DNA of 62,833 nt from Sphingomonas sp. 32-62-10 (GCA_002280555.1 NCEE01000026.1:1-62833); one strand, 5' to 3'. Counted from the stretch's first letter, positions 43,357-52,924 are shown. The notes: generated from the letters alone by a model not told the origin. Numbers and translations: made by a program.

Positions 43357-43382
43357 CACGTTCTATTTTGTCCCGTTATTCG

Positions 43383-44423
43383 TCACGACATCAGCCGCGC
43401 CAGTGTCGTGGCGGTAAAATCAACCATTGGCACAACCCGCGCATAGTTCAACCGTGTCGGCCCGATGACACCCACCACGCCGACCACGCGCCCGTCGAGA
43501 CCGTGAAACGGCCGGGCGATGACGGAAGATCCCGACAGCGCGAAAAGCTTGTTTTCCGCCCCGATAAAGATCCGCGTTGCATCCCCTTCACGCGCGCTAT
43601 CCAGAAGTTGGGCAATCTCCTGCTTGCCTTCAAGATCATCGAGCAAATCCCTGATCCGATCGAGATCGGCGGCGGCGGCGGCATCGATCAGCCGCCCCTG
43701 CCCGCGCACGATCAGCACCGGGCGGCGGCTGCTGTCCTCGCTCCATACAACAAGGCCCTGTTCGACCAGTGCGCGCGCCGCCCCATCGAGCGCGGCGCGT
43801 TCGGCGGCAATCTCGCGCTCTATCTTAGCGCGGGCCTCGTTCAGCGTCATGCCGGCCAGCATCGCGGTCATGTAATTGCCCGCCTCGGTCAGCGATGACG
43901 GTGTAACGCCCGGGGGCAGATCGACGACGCGGTTCTCGACCGATCCGTCCTCCGCCACGAGCACCGCCAGCGCCTGATTGGCGGATAGCGGCACAAAGCC
44001 CACCTGACGCAGCACGAGTTCGCGCTTGGGCACGAACACCAGCCCGGCACAGGCCGAAAGGCCGGAAAGCGCGGCAGTGGTGGCGGCGATCGCCTCCTCA
44101 ACCGGCCCGGCCTGCGTAACCCGCGATTCAATCGCCGCACGTTCCTCGGCGCTTGGCTCCATCGCCTGCATCATCCCGTCGACGAACAGCCGCAACCCGC
44201 TATCGGTCGGCATCCGGCCGGCGCTGGTGTGGGGTGCTGCGAGCAGGCCGAGCTCTTCCAGGTCCTGCATGACGTTGCGGATCGATGCGGCTGACAGGTT
44301 CAACCCGGACAGTTTGGAGATGGTGCGCGATCCGATCGGCGTGCCCGAATCGATATAGCTTTCCACCACCGTCCGAAACACATCACGGGCGCGGTCGTTC
44401 AGTTCGAGAATGGGTGGGTTCAT
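43383..44423 (-). CDS. hrcA: Heat-inducible transcription repressor HrcA
   Basis: A repressor that binds CIRCE elements (as at groESL). It has 346 residues with an N-terminal winged helix (SGTPIGSRTISKLSGLNLSAASIRNVMQDLEELGLL) and the HrcA signature PHTSAGRMPTDSGLRLFVDG. I used ATG 44423, since the upstream frame is unrelated. I found no CIRCE palindrome in its own upstream region. Confidence 0.95.
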   Translation of the reverse strand: MNPPILELNDRARDVFRTVVESYIDSGTPIGSRTISKLSGLNLSAASIRNVMQDLEELGLLAAPHTSAGRMPTDSGLRLFVDGMMQAMEPSAEERAAIESRVTQAGPVEEAIAATTAALSGLSACAGLVFVPKRELVLRQVGFVPLSANQALAVLVAEDGSVENRVVDLPPGVTPSSLTEAGNYMTAMLAGMTLNEARAKIEREIAAERAALDGAARALVEQGLVVWSEDSSRRPVLIVRGQGRLIDAAAAADLDRIRDLLDDLEGKQEIAQLLDSAREGDATRIFIGAENKLFALSGSSVIARPFHGLDGRVVGVVGVIGPTRLNYARVVPMVDFTATTLARLMS

Positions 44424-44567
44424 GACTGCATAGCTATGTGTTCGGCGGGGCGGCGGCAAGGCATGGAAGGATGTGAACGCTTGCCGGGATTATGTCCGCG
44501 CGGAGAGCCGTTGCACCAACCACCCAATCGACTAAGGCGGCCCGAACCATTTCCAGGAGAACACCCC

Positions 44568-45284
44568 ATGCGCCCATCAGGCCGCGCCCCCGATCAGATG
44601 CGCACGATCAGCATCGAACCGCGTTTCACCAAGCATGCCGAAGGATCGGTGCTGATCGGCTTCGGCGACACCAAGGTGCTGGTGACGGCATCCGTAGAAG
44701 AACGTGTGCCACCGTTTCTGCGCGGCAAGGGCGAAGGCTGGGTGACGGCCGAGTATGGCATGCTACCCCGCGCCACCCACACCCGCGGCAACCGCGAGGC
44801 CGCGAAGGGCAAGCAATCTGGCCGCACCCAGGAAATCCAGCGCCTCATCGGCCGCTCACTCCGGTCGGTGACCGACATGAAGCTGCTCGGCGAGCGGCAG
44901 ATCGTGCTCGATTGCGATGTGATCCAGGCCGATGGCGGCACCCGCACCGCATCGATTTCCGGCGCGTGGGTCGCGCTGCGTCTGGCGATTGATGGGCTGA
45001 TGGCAGAAGGCAAGCTGGCCGCCGATCCGCTGAGCCAGAAGGTCGCTGCAATCAGCTGCGGGATCTATCAGGGCACGCCAGTGCTCGACCTCGATTATGA
45101 TGAGGATTCGAACGCCGATGCCGACGCCAATTTCGTGCTGCTCGAAAATGGCAACATCGCCGAAGCCCAGGCGACGGCCGAAGGCGCGACCTATGACGAG
45201 GAAGGGCTCCTCCGTTTGCTGCGCCTTGCCCGCATCGGCTGTACCGATATCTTCGCCGCACAAGCGAAAGCCGTCGCGCAGTGA
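44568..45284 (+). CDS. rph: Ribonuclease PH
   Basis: A phosphorolytic exoribonuclease that trims tRNA 3' ends, 238 residues. Conserved blocks: RPSGRAPDQMR at the N-terminus, GEGWVTAEYGMLPRATHTRGNREAAKGKQSGRTQEIQRLIGRSLR, and DCDVIQADGGTRTASI. ATG 44568 follows AGGAGA. It heads the rph-rdgB-hemW operon. Confidence 0.96.
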   Translation: MRPSGRAPDQMRTISIEPRFTKHAEGSVLIGFGDTKVLVTASVEERVPPFLRGKGEGWVTAEYGMLPRATHTRGNREAAKGKQSGRTQEIQRLIGRSLRSVTDMKLLGERQIVLDCDVIQADGGTRTASISGAWVALRLAIDGLMAEGKLAADPLSQKVAAISCGIYQGTPVLDLDYDEDSNADADANFVLLENGNIAEAQATAEGATYDEEGLLRLLRLARIGCTDIFAAQAKAVAQ

Positions 45285-45913
45285 GCGATGTCGCCCCCCA
45301 GGCGATTCGCAAGCTCGGCAAGGGCAAGCTGGTGATCGCCACGCATAATGCGGGCAAGGTGCGCGAGATTGCCGATCTGCTCGCACCGTACGGCATCGAA
45401 ACTGTGTCGGCGGCCGAACTGGACCTGCCCGAGCCTGAGGAAACCGGCACCACCTTCATGGCCAATGCCGAGCTGAAGGCGATGTCAGCGGCGGATCTGT
45501 CGGGCCTGCCCGCCCTCGCCGACGATAGCGGGTTGTGCGTCGAGGCGCTGGGCGGCGATCCGGGGGTCTACACCGCCAACTGGGCCGAAACGGCGGACGG
45601 CACGCGCGACTGGATGATGGCGATGGGTAAGGTCGAGCAAAAGCTCTTGGCGCTTGGCCCCGATGCCAGCCGATCGGCGCAATTCGTGTCGATGCTCGCA
45701 CTGGCGTGGCCTGACGGTCATGTCGAATGGTTCGAAGGGCGGATCGACGGCCACCTCATCTGGCCACCGCGCGGCGAGATGGGGTTCGGCTATGATCCGG
45801 TGTTTGTGCCGGAGGGCGAAACGCGGACCTTTGCCGAAATGAGCTTTGCGGAAAAACAAGCGAGCAACCACCGGTCGCGGGCGTTCGCCAAACTGGTCGC
45901 GGCGGTGTTTTGA
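45281..45913 (+). CDS. rdgB: XTP/dITP diphosphatase (non-canonical purine NTP pyrophosphatase)
   Basis: A house-cleaning enzyme that hydrolyses ITP and XTP. A 210-residue HAM1 family protein with ATHNAGK near the N-terminus, ALADDSGLCVEALGGDPGVYTANWA, FGYDPVFVPEGETRTFAEM and a final NHRSRA. It starts with GTG overlapping the rph stop (GTGA). Confidence 0.95.
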   Translation: MSDVAPQAIRKLGKGKLVIATHNAGKVREIADLLAPYGIETVSAAELDLPEPEETGTTFMANAELKAMSAADLSGLPALADDSGLCVEALGGDPGVYTANWAETADGTRDWMMAMGKVEQKLLALGPDASRSAQFVSMLALAWPDGHVEWFEGRIDGHLIWPPRGEMGFGYDPVFVPEGETRTFAEMSFAEKQASNHRSRAFAKLVAAVF

Positions 45914-47055
45914 CCGACGTGACGCCGCTTGCGCTTTACGTCCACTGGCCGTTCTGCGTTTCGAAATGCCCCTATTGCGACTTCAACAGCCATGTCCGCG
46001 AAACGGTCGATCAAGCCGCTTGGCGCACCGCGTTGCTCGCCGATCTCGCGTATGAGGCGAGGCTGACGCAGGGCGCGCCGCTGGGATCGATCTTCTTCGG
46101 CGGGGGTACACCGTCGCTCATGCCGCCCGAAACCGTGGGCGCGATCATCGCCGCTGCCGAGCAGGCCTGGGGCTTTGCGCCGGACATTGAGATTACGCTG
46201 GAAGCGAACCCATCATCGGTCGAGGCAGCGCGATTTGCCGATCTGGCAGCGGCGGGGGTGAACCGGGTTTCGCTGGGGCTGCAGGCGCTTGACGACGCGA
46301 CACTCAAATTTCTCGGCCGCGCGCATGGCGTGTCTGAGGGGCTGGCCGCGCTTGATACTGCCCAAGCCAACTTCGCGCGCGTCAGCTTTGATCTGATTTA
46401 TGCCCGCCCCGACCAGACGATCGCCGCCTGGGAGGCCGAGCTTGCCCGCGCGATTGGGTTCGGCACCGAGCATCTGTCACTCTACCAACTGACGATCGAG
46501 CCCGGCACGCGCTTTGCGACCGATGCCGCGGCGGGGCGATTGGTGATCCCGGAAGCCGATTTCGGGGCAGATCTGTTCGAGGCCACTCGCGCGCTGACGA
46601 GCGCGGCGGGGTTACCCGCCTATGAAATCTCCAACCACGCCCGCCCCGGTGCCGAGAGCCGCCATAACCTGACCTATTGGCGCTACACCGATTATGTCGG
46701 CATCGGCCCTGGCGCGCACGGTCGGCGCGGCGGGGTGGCGACGGTGCGCCATAAAAAGCCCGAAAATTGGATGAGCGCGCTGGCCCGCAACGGCCATGGC
46801 GCTGAAAGCGAAACGCCGCTCGCGCCTGAAATGCGCCTGACCGAAGCGATACTGATGGGCCTGCGGCTGCGCGAAGGCGTCGACCTGACGCGCATTGCAG
46901 CGCTTGGACAATCCGCGATTGACGACGTCGTCGATCAGCGAGCCGCGCGGTTGCTGGAGGCCGAAGGGCTGATCGCACGCGAAGGCACCCGCCTTCGCGC
47001 TACCGATGCCGGCATGCCGGTTCTCAACGCCGTTATCGCGACATTGATCGGTTGA
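45910..47055 (+). CDS. hemW: Radical SAM heme chaperone HemW
   Basis: A radical-SAM family protein related to HemN but acting as a heme-binding chaperone. It has 381 residues. The 4Fe-4S cluster motif CxxxCxxC is C16, C20 and C23 (FCVSKCPYCDF), and FGGGTPSLM follows. It starts with TTG overlapping the rdgB stop (TTGA); GTG 45919 is possible. Its stop is 1 bp from that of the convergent lipoprotein gene. Confidence 0.92.
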   Translation: MTDVTPLALYVHWPFCVSKCPYCDFNSHVRETVDQAAWRTALLADLAYEARLTQGAPLGSIFFGGGTPSLMPPETVGAIIAAAEQAWGFAPDIEITLEANPSSVEAARFADLAAAGVNRVSLGLQALDDATLKFLGRAHGVSEGLAALDTAQANFARVSFDLIYARPDQTIAAWEAELARAIGFGTEHLSLYQLTIEPGTRFATDAAAGRLVIPEADFGADLFEATRALTSAAGLPAYEISNHARPGAESRHNLTYWRYTDYVGIGPGAHGRRGGVATVRHKKPENWMSALARNGHGAESETPLAPEMRLTEAILMGLRLREGVDLTRIAALGQSAIDDVVDQRAARLLEAEGLIAREGTRLRATDAGMPVLNAVIATLIG

Positions 47056-47056
47056 C

Positions 47057-48280
47057 CTATTTCGCAAACCCCGTGGGCGCGGGCGACACCGTCGTCGTCG
47101 TGCCGGGGCGGATTTCCTGTACCTCCAGCGCCCGTTCGGCCACGCCGTCGCGGCCGAAGCGGAACGCGCCATCGATCCCGGCAAACCCGCCGCGATCATC
47201 CAGCCGATCCGCCGGAAATGGCGCGCCAATCGCCCAGTCACGCATGATCCGCACCGTCAGCAGCACCGCATCATAGCCGAGGCTCGACAAGCGGTAGGGC
47301 GCGGTGCCGAACCGGGCGCGGTACTTCACGGCATATTGGCGATAGAGATTGTCGGATACGCTGGCGAACCATGCACCGGTCAATGACGGTGAACTGGTGA
47401 TCGCGCTTTCGGTATTCCACAAATCGGTGCCAAGAACCTGCGCTGCCGCCGCGCCATTCTTGCGCAAAATCGGCACCGCAACCGCCGCCGTGGCGCCGCT
47501 ATCGGCAATCAGGACCGCCTGATAGGGCGAATTTTTAGCCATCCGGGTGATCGCCGCACTGATCGATCCGGGTGCGCGATCATAAGTCTGAAGCGTTACG
47601 ACCTGCCCGCCAGCGCCTTCCACCGCACGCAGCAACGCGGTCGACGCGCGTTCACCGTAAAGGCCGTTCGGCACCAGCCCTGCAAAGCTGGTCATCCCGC
47701 GCCCGCGCGCGAAATTGACGACACGGGCAATCGAATCGCCCGGTGCATAGCCCATCACATAAGTGCCGTTACCGGCCACGCTCGTGTCATTCGAAAAGGC
47801 GATCAGCGGAACACCTGCCGCCCGGGCAATCGGCGCGACCGCACGCACATCATCAGCGAGCAATGGCCCCAGGATCAGCTTGTTGCCATCGGCAATCGCC
47901 CGCCGCGCCGCAGCGGCTGCACCTGTATTGGTATCGTAATTGGTGATGCGGATGCGCTCGTTCTTGGTATCGAGCACCGCGAGTTGGGTCGCATTGGCAA
48001 TCGACAGGCCGACCCCGGCATTGCCACCGCTGAGCGGCACGAGCAACGCGACCCGCTGGCGGGCGACATCCTGCGGGATGCCAGCGTCGACGCGCGGCTG
48101 CTGAACCGGAACCGGGCGGGTTGCCGCTGGGCGGTTGACGGGCTGCGCAGGCCCACGTGGCACCATCGTCTGGCACCCGGCAAGCGCAAGCGCCGCGCCT
48201 GCCGCAAGGGTGAATTTGCGAAACAACGCGGCCAGCCGTTGCGGTTTGCCCAGTTGCAGTTTGCTGTTGGCGTCTGCCAT
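47057..48280 (-). CDS. LpoA-like penicillin-binding-protein activator lipoprotein
   Basis: A 407-residue lipoprotein (lipobox LALAG-C, residue about 34). The C-terminal periplasmic-binding type I fold (VALLVPLSGGNAGVGLSIANATQLAVLD...) belongs to the Leu/Ile/Val-binding-like family seen in LpoA and annotated in alphaproteobacteria as penicillin-binding protein activator. It probably stimulates PBP1-type synthases at the outer membrane. ATG 48280. It is divergent from rsmI, as in many proteobacteria where lpoA, rsmI and yraN are clustered. Confidence 0.85.
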   Translation of the reverse strand: MADANSKLQLGKPQRLAALFRKFTLAAGAALALAGCQTMVPRGPAQPVNRPAATRPVPVQQPRVDAGIPQDVARQRVALLVPLSGGNAGVGLSIANATQLAVLDTKNERIRITNYDTNTGAAAAARRAIADGNKLILGPLLADDVRAVAPIARAAGVPLIAFSNDTSVAGNGTYVMGYAPGDSIARVVNFARGRGMTSFAGLVPNGLYGERASTALLRAVEGAGGQVVTLQTYDRAPGSISAAITRMAKNSPYQAVLIADSGATAAVAVPILRKNGAAAAQVLGTDLWNTESAITSSPSLTGAWFASVSDNLYRQYAVKYRARFGTAPYRLSSLGYDAVLLTVRIMRDWAIGAPFPADRLDDRGGFAGIDGAFRFGRDGVAERALEVQEIRPGTTTTVSPAPTGFAK

Positions 48281-48291
48281 GACGATCCCCG

Positions 48292-49125
48292 ATGAACGCT
48301 GAACTCTTGCCTGGTCTCTATATCGTTGCCACCCCAATCGGCAATCTCGGTGATCTATCACCGCGTGCCGCCCATGTTCTGGCGAATGCGGCGATAATCG
48401 CGGTTGAAGACAGTCGCGTTACGGGGAAGCTGCTCAACCATATCGGCATCAAGCGCCCAATGACCCCGTATCACGACCACAATGCCGAACAGGTAAGGCC
48501 GGGATTGGTTGCACGCATGGCGAGCGAGGCCGTCGCCCTGGTGTCCGATGCGGGCACGCCGCTGATCTCCGATCCAGGCTATAAGCTGGTCCGTGATGCG
48601 CGGGCGGCGGGGCATAATGTCGTCACCGTTCCCGGACCCTGCGCGGCCATTGCCGCTCTCACCCTGGCGGGCCTGCCGACAGATCGGTTCCTTTATCTCG
48701 GTTTCCTGCCCCCCAAACAGCATGCCCGAGCCGAGGTGATTGCAGAGATTGCTGCGGTTCGCGCCACGCTGGTGATCTATGAATCGGGGCCACGACTGGG
48801 CGCGCTGCTCGCGGCGCTCGCCGAGGGGCTGGGCGACCGCGATGCAGCGGTGACGCGTGAGATTACGAAACATTTCGAGGAAGCGGTGACGGGTACTCTC
48901 TCAACCCTCGCCGCACTCTATGCCGATGCTCCGCCCAAGGGCGAGATCGTCGTCGTCGTCGCGCCCCCCGGCCCGCCCGAAGTTGCGAGCGCCGCCGATG
49001 CCGATGCCGCATTGTTCGAAGCGCTGACCCGCCTGTCGACGGGGCAGGCAGCGAGCGAAGTTGCCAAGAAGCTCGGGCTCGATCGCAAGATGCTCTACAC
49101 GCGGGCGCTGGAACTCAAGGGGTGA
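48292..49125 (+). CDS. rsmI: 16S rRNA (cytidine-1402-2'-O)-methyltransferase
   Basis: A SAM-dependent tetrapyrrole-methylase-fold enzyme, 277 residues. Motifs: LYIVATPIGNLGDLSPRA, AVEDSRVTGKLLNHIGI, VSDAGTPLISDPGYKLV and FLPPKQHAR. It methylates the 16S rRNA decoding site. Its stop overlaps the yraN GTG (GTGA). Confidence 0.95.
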   Translation: MNAELLPGLYIVATPIGNLGDLSPRAAHVLANAAIIAVEDSRVTGKLLNHIGIKRPMTPYHDHNAEQVRPGLVARMASEAVALVSDAGTPLISDPGYKLVRDARAAGHNVVTVPGPCAAIAALTLAGLPTDRFLYLGFLPPKQHARAEVIAEIAAVRATLVIYESGPRLGALLAALAEGLGDRDAAVTREITKHFEEAVTGTLSTLAALYADAPPKGEIVVVVAPPGPPEVASAADADAALFEALTRLSTGQAASEVAKKLGLDRKMLYTRALELKG

Positions 49126-49478
49126 CCGCCGAACGCAAGGCCGCCGAAGCACGCGGACGGCGCGGCGAGCGGATGGCAGCCTGGTACCTGCGCTTGAAAG
49201 GGTGGCGAATCCTTGACCAGCGCGTGCGCACCCCGGCGGGCGAAGTGGATCTGGTAGCGAAACGCGGCGCGCTAATCGCTTTTGTCGAGGTCAAAGTACG
49301 CGCCACCGCTGCCGAACTCGATTACGCGATCGACGAGCGGCGATTGGCCCGCGTTGCCGCGGCGGCGGGAATCTTGATGCCCGTCTATGCCACCGCCGGG
49401 GAGGACATCCGCATCGACGTGATCCTGATCGCGCCGGGTAGTCGCCCGCGCCACATCGAAAATGCGTGGATCGGGTGA
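49122..49478 (+). CDS. yraN: YraN-family (UPF0102) endonuclease-fold protein
   Basis: A 118-residue protein with a restriction-endonuclease-like fold: an RRGERMAAWYL opening, then GWRILDQRVRTPAGEVDLVAKRGALIAFVEVKVR, in which the E-x(n)-D-x(n)-ExK motif is kept. Function unknown. Coupled to rsmI by an overlapping GTG start. Confidence 0.92.
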   Translation: MTAERKAAEARGRRGERMAAWYLRLKGWRILDQRVRTPAGEVDLVAKRGALIAFVEVKVRATAAELDYAIDERRLARVAAAAGILMPVYATAGEDIRIDVILIAPGSRPRHIENAWIG

Positions 49479-49548
49479 CTTCCGAAGGCCGGACGCCTAG
49501 ATGACGGGCAACGACCCCTTCCCGTTCGGGCTGTTAAAGGCTGATCTC

Positions 49549-50502
49549 ATGTCGCTTACCGTTGCCGTCCAGATGGACCCGCTCGACACCATCAACATCG
49601 CGGGCGATTCGACCTTTGCGCTGATGCTGGCGGGGCAGAAGCGCGGGCACCGGCTGTTTCACTACACCGCAGAGGACCTGAACTACGCCGACGGCCATGT
49701 CTGGACGCATGCGCACCCGGTGACCGTCCAGCGCCAGGAGGGCAATCACTTCAGCTTTGGCGACGCGACCCGGCTCGATCTGGGCGAGCAAACCGATGTC
49801 GTGCTGATGCGGCAGGACCCACCGTTCGACCTCGGCTATATCACCGCGACGCACCTGTTGGAGCGGATTGCGCACCGCACTTTGGTCGTCAACGACCCCG
49901 CTAATGTCCGCAATGCGCCCGAAAAAGTGTTCGTGCTCGATTATGCGCGGTTCATGCCGCCGACGCTGGTCACCCGCAGCCTTAATGAGGCGCGCAAGTT
50001 CCTTGCCCAGCACGGCGAGATCGTCATCAAGCCGCTCCACGGCAATGGCGGCAAAGCAATCTTCAAAGTGGGGGCTGACGGCGCGAACCTCTCAGCACTG
50101 ATCGAGGTCTTCAACACCGCCTGGCGTGAGCCGCATATGGTGCAGGCATTCCTGCCGGACGTGGCGAAGGGCGACAAACGGATCGTGCTGGTCGACGGGG
50201 TGGTGGCGGGCGCGATCAACCGGCTGCCGGGTGAAGGCGAAATCCGATCGAACCTCGCGGTCGGCGGTTCGGCGGTGAAGACTGAACTGACGCCCGAAGA
50301 ACATGAGATTTGCGCCGTGCTGGGGCCGGAACTCAAAAAGCGCGGGCTGTTGTTCGTCGGCATCGACGTGATCGGCGGCAAATGGCTGACCGAGATCAAC
50401 GTCACCTCCCCCACGGGCATCGTCGCCATCGAAGCGTTTGACGGCACTGATGTGGCGGGCATGATCTGGGACGCGATCGAGGCGAAGGTCGCAGCGGCAT
50501 AA
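49549..50502 (+). CDS. gshB: Glutathione synthetase
   Basis: An ATP-grasp enzyme, 317 residues, that joins gamma-glutamylcysteine and glycine. Motifs: MDPLDTINIAGDSTFALML at the start, RQDPPFDLGYITATHLLE, VIKPLHGNGGKAIFKV (ATP-binding loop) and TEINVTSPTGI (metal/ATP site). ATG 49549 fits the family N-terminus; an earlier ATG at 49501 adds 16 non-family residues. Confidence 0.95.
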   Translation: MSLTVAVQMDPLDTINIAGDSTFALMLAGQKRGHRLFHYTAEDLNYADGHVWTHAHPVTVQRQEGNHFSFGDATRLDLGEQTDVVLMRQDPPFDLGYITATHLLERIAHRTLVVNDPANVRNAPEKVFVLDYARFMPPTLVTRSLNEARKFLAQHGEIVIKPLHGNGGKAIFKVGADGANLSALIEVFNTAWREPHMVQAFLPDVAKGDKRIVLVDGVVAGAINRLPGEGEIRSNLAVGGSAVKTELTPEEHEICAVLGPELKKRGLLFVGIDVIGGKWLTEINVTSPTGIVAIEAFDGTDVAGMIWDAIEAKVAAA

Positions 50503-50527
50503 TGCCCGCTGCCCCGGATCGCGCGGA

Positions 50528-51127
50528 ATGACCGAATTCTTCCTAAACTTGATCCAGACTGCCGGCTATCTGGGCATTTTCCTGCTGATGGTGCTCGAAA
50601 ACGTCATCCCGCCGGTGCCGTCTGAAGTGGTGATGGGGTTGGGCGGGATTGCAGTCGCACAGGGACGGATGAACATCGTGCCGCTGATGATTGCCGGGAC
50701 GATCGGCAGCTTGCTCGGCAATGTCTTCTGGTATGAGATCGGCTACCGGCTGGGGCATGAGCGGTTCCGCCCGTTCATCGATCGCTATGGCCGCTGGTTG
50801 ACCGTGGAATGGCGCGATGTCGAAAAGTTGCAGCGCTTTTTCGTGAAACACGGCCAGTGGGTGGTGTTCATCTTCCGCTTCATGCCGATCGGGCGGACGG
50901 TCGTGTCGATCCCCGCCGGACTGGCGCGGATGCCGCGCGGGCGGTTCCTGCTGTGGTCGACCGCCGGGATCACGATCTGGAACGCGGTGCTGGTGGGCGC
51001 GGGCTATTGGCTCGGCACACGCTTCCACGATCTCGATCGGTATCTGGGGCCAGCCGCGACAGCACTGCTGGTACTGGCGGTGATCGCCTATGCGTGGCGT
51101 GTGGTGATGTGGCGAGCGAGTCGCTAG
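50528..51127 (+). CDS. DedA-family membrane protein
   Basis: An integral membrane protein (199 residues) of the DedA/SNARE-associated family. The conserved opening ENVIPPVPSEVVMGLGG and the loop FRFMPIGRTVVSIPAGLARM, with essential Arg residues, are present. Members are linked to recycling of undecaprenyl phosphate or other lipid carriers. The stop codon overlaps the xerC stop on the other strand. Confidence 0.9.
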   Translation: MTEFFLNLIQTAGYLGIFLLMVLENVIPPVPSEVVMGLGGIAVAQGRMNIVPLMIAGTIGSLLGNVFWYEIGYRLGHERFRPFIDRYGRWLTVEWRDVEKLQRFFVKHGQWVVFIFRFMPIGRTVVSIPAGLARMPRGRFLLWSTAGITIWNAVLVGAGYWLGTRFHDLDRYLGPAATALLVLAVIAYAWRVVMWRASR

Positions 51128-52017
51128 GCCCGAGGGTGCGCGTTGCGATACACGTCGAGCAGATGCGCCGCATCGACCTGGGTGTAGATCTGCGTCGAGC
51201 TTAAACTGGCGTGCCCCAACAGTTCCTGCAGCGACCGCAGATCAGCGCCGCGACCCAGCAGGTGGGTCGCAAACGAATGGCGCAGCGCGTGGGGGGTGGT
51301 GCGTTCTGACAGGCCGAGCCGGGAGCGCGCCGCCTGCACGGCGCGGCGGATGATGGCGGGGGAGAGCGGCCCACCCTTTGCACCGCGAAATAGTGGCTGG
51401 GTGCGCTCGATCGGCCAGGGGGTAAGGCGCACATAATCCTCTATTCCGGCGCGGACTGGCGGCAGCAACGGGACGATGCGGGTCTTTTCGCGCTTGCCCG
51501 TGACCGACATTGCCTCCCCCAGCGGCAGGATCGCCCCCGTCAGCTCCACCGCCTCGCCGATCCGCAAGCCCGCGCCATAGAGCAGCAGCAGCACCGCCCA
51601 GTCGCGCGCGGCGATCCAGGGTTCGGCGGCGCTGTCCGCTACGTCACCAGCCAGCGCGACAGCCTCGTCAGGGGAAATCGGGCGCGGTACGCCCTTCTTG
51701 ACGCGCGGCCCTTTCAGGGTGGGGGCCACGCCGCCCGCGCTGGCGAATTTCAGGAAACCCCGCACTGCGGAAAGTTCTCGCGCGGCCGAGGCATTGGTGA
51801 GCCCCTCGCCCCGGCGCAGCGCGAGAAATGCGCGGAGATCGGCGGTCGAGACACGTGCCAGCGCGGCAGGATCGACCTGGCTTCCCCAATGCTCGCCCAA
51901 AAAGGCGATCAACCGATCGGCGGTCGCCCGATAGGCGCGCACCGTATGCACCGATCGCCGCCGGTTGCGGCGCAGATGATCGGCATAGGCCTGCGCAAGG
52001 GGCTCAGAATTGGCCAT
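51124..52017 (-). CDS. xerC: Tyrosine recombinase XerC
   Basis: A chromosome-dimer resolvase of 297 residues. N-terminal core-binding domain (HLRRNRRRSVHTVRAYRATADRLIAFL), then the catalytic set: R in GAGLRIGE, K in GKREKTR, HALRHS (HxxR), LGHAS and the nucleophile Y in STQIYTQV. It is unlike the island's integrase remnant in being complete. The stop shares the CTAG tetramer with dedA. Confidence 0.93.
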   Translation of the reverse strand: MANSEPLAQAYADHLRRNRRRSVHTVRAYRATADRLIAFLGEHWGSQVDPAALARVSTADLRAFLALRRGEGLTNASAARELSAVRGFLKFASAGGVAPTLKGPRVKKGVPRPISPDEAVALAGDVADSAAEPWIAARDWAVLLLLYGAGLRIGEAVELTGAILPLGEAMSVTGKREKTRIVPLLPPVRAGIEDYVRLTPWPIERTQPLFRGAKGGPLSPAIIRRAVQAARSRLGLSERTTPHALRHSFATHLLGRGADLRSLQELLGHASLSSTQIYTQVDAAHLLDVYRNAHPRA

Positions 52018-52096
52018 AGCGCCCCGTCTAACGCTCTCCCACCACTTTGGGGAGGGCGGGTGGATGGGCTAAAAATGCGCGACGCCAATTACCCGC

Positions 52097-52257
52097 CATC
52101 CCGGATGTTAGGCTTTCCCCAAAAATGTCTCCATTTTTGGCAGGAAAGCCTTGCAGTCCGGGATCCACCGGGCCCCAGACTTCGACCTCACGGTGGATCC
52201 CGGACATCTCGATTTTCTGATCAAATCAAGATTTGAAGAAAATCGGCTTCCGGGATG
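52097..52257. repeat. Composite intergenic repeat with three nested hairpins
   Basis: Outer arms CATCCCGGA (52097-52105) and TCCGGGATG (52249-52257) enclose three hairpins: 52111-52150 (GGCTTTCC/GGAAAGCC plus CCAAAAATG/CATTTTTGG), 52157-52204 (14-bp arms TCCGGGATCCACCG/CGGTGGATCCCGGA) and 52211-52244 (GATTTTCT/AGAAAATC plus TCAAATC/GATTTGA). It probably represents a mobile or REP-like unit. Confidence 0.75.
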
Positions 52258-52270
52258 ACGGTTGTTCAAG

Positions 52271-52924
52271 TTACCCGATCGTCTGGCCGCTTTTCGCCCA
52301 ATCGGCCATGAAGCCCTCGATGCCCTTGTCGGTTAACGGGTGCTTGACGAGCTGGCGGATGACGGCGGGCGGTGCGGTCATCACATCGGCGCCGATGCGT
52401 GCGCTTTCGAGGATGTGGACCGGGTGGCGCACGCTTGCGACGAGGATTTCGGTGTCGAAGCCGTAATTGTCATAGATCAGCCGAATGTCGCGGATCAGGT
52501 CGAGCCCGTCGAGGCCGATATCGTCGAGACGACCCACGAAGGGCGAGATGAACGTTGCGCCCGCCTTGGCCGCGAGCAGTGCCTGATTAGCCGAAAAGCA
52601 CAAGGTGACGTTCACCATCGTGCCATCATCGGTCAGCGCCTTGCAGGTCTTCAGTCCGTCGATCGTCAGTGGCACCTTAACCGTTACGTTGTCGGCGATC
52701 TTGCGCAGGATATCGGCCTCACGCATCATCCCGGCATGATCTAGTGCCACGACTTCGGCCGAAACCGGGCCGTCGACGATCCCGCAAATCTCCTCGACCA
52801 CCTCAAGAAATTTGCGCCCCGATTTGGCGATCAGTGACGGATTGGTTGTCACCCCGTCGACCAGCCCCGAATCGGCGAGGTCACGGATTTCGGCAGTATC
52901 TGCGGTATCGACAAAGAATTTCAT
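52271..52924 (-). CDS. fsa: Fructose-6-phosphate aldolase / small transaldolase
   Basis: A TIM-barrel enzyme of the transaldolase-like family with 217 residues. The N-terminus is MKFFVDTADTAEI, followed by GVTTNPSLIAKSG. The Schiff-base Lys lies in NVTVKVPLT, and VTLCFSANQALLAAKAGATFISPFVGR follows. Length fits the short FSA/TAL-C group, so it could act as transaldolase or FSA. ATG 52924. Confidence 0.9.
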   Translation of the reverse strand: MKFFVDTADTAEIRDLADSGLVDGVTTNPSLIAKSGRKFLEVVEEICGIVDGPVSAEVVALDHAGMMREADILRKIADNVTVKVPLTIDGLKTCKALTDDGTMVNVTLCFSANQALLAAKAGATFISPFVGRLDDIGLDGLDLIRDIRLIYDNYGFDTEILVASVRHPVHILESARIGADVMTAPPAVIRQLVKHPLTDKGIEGFMADWAKSGQTIG

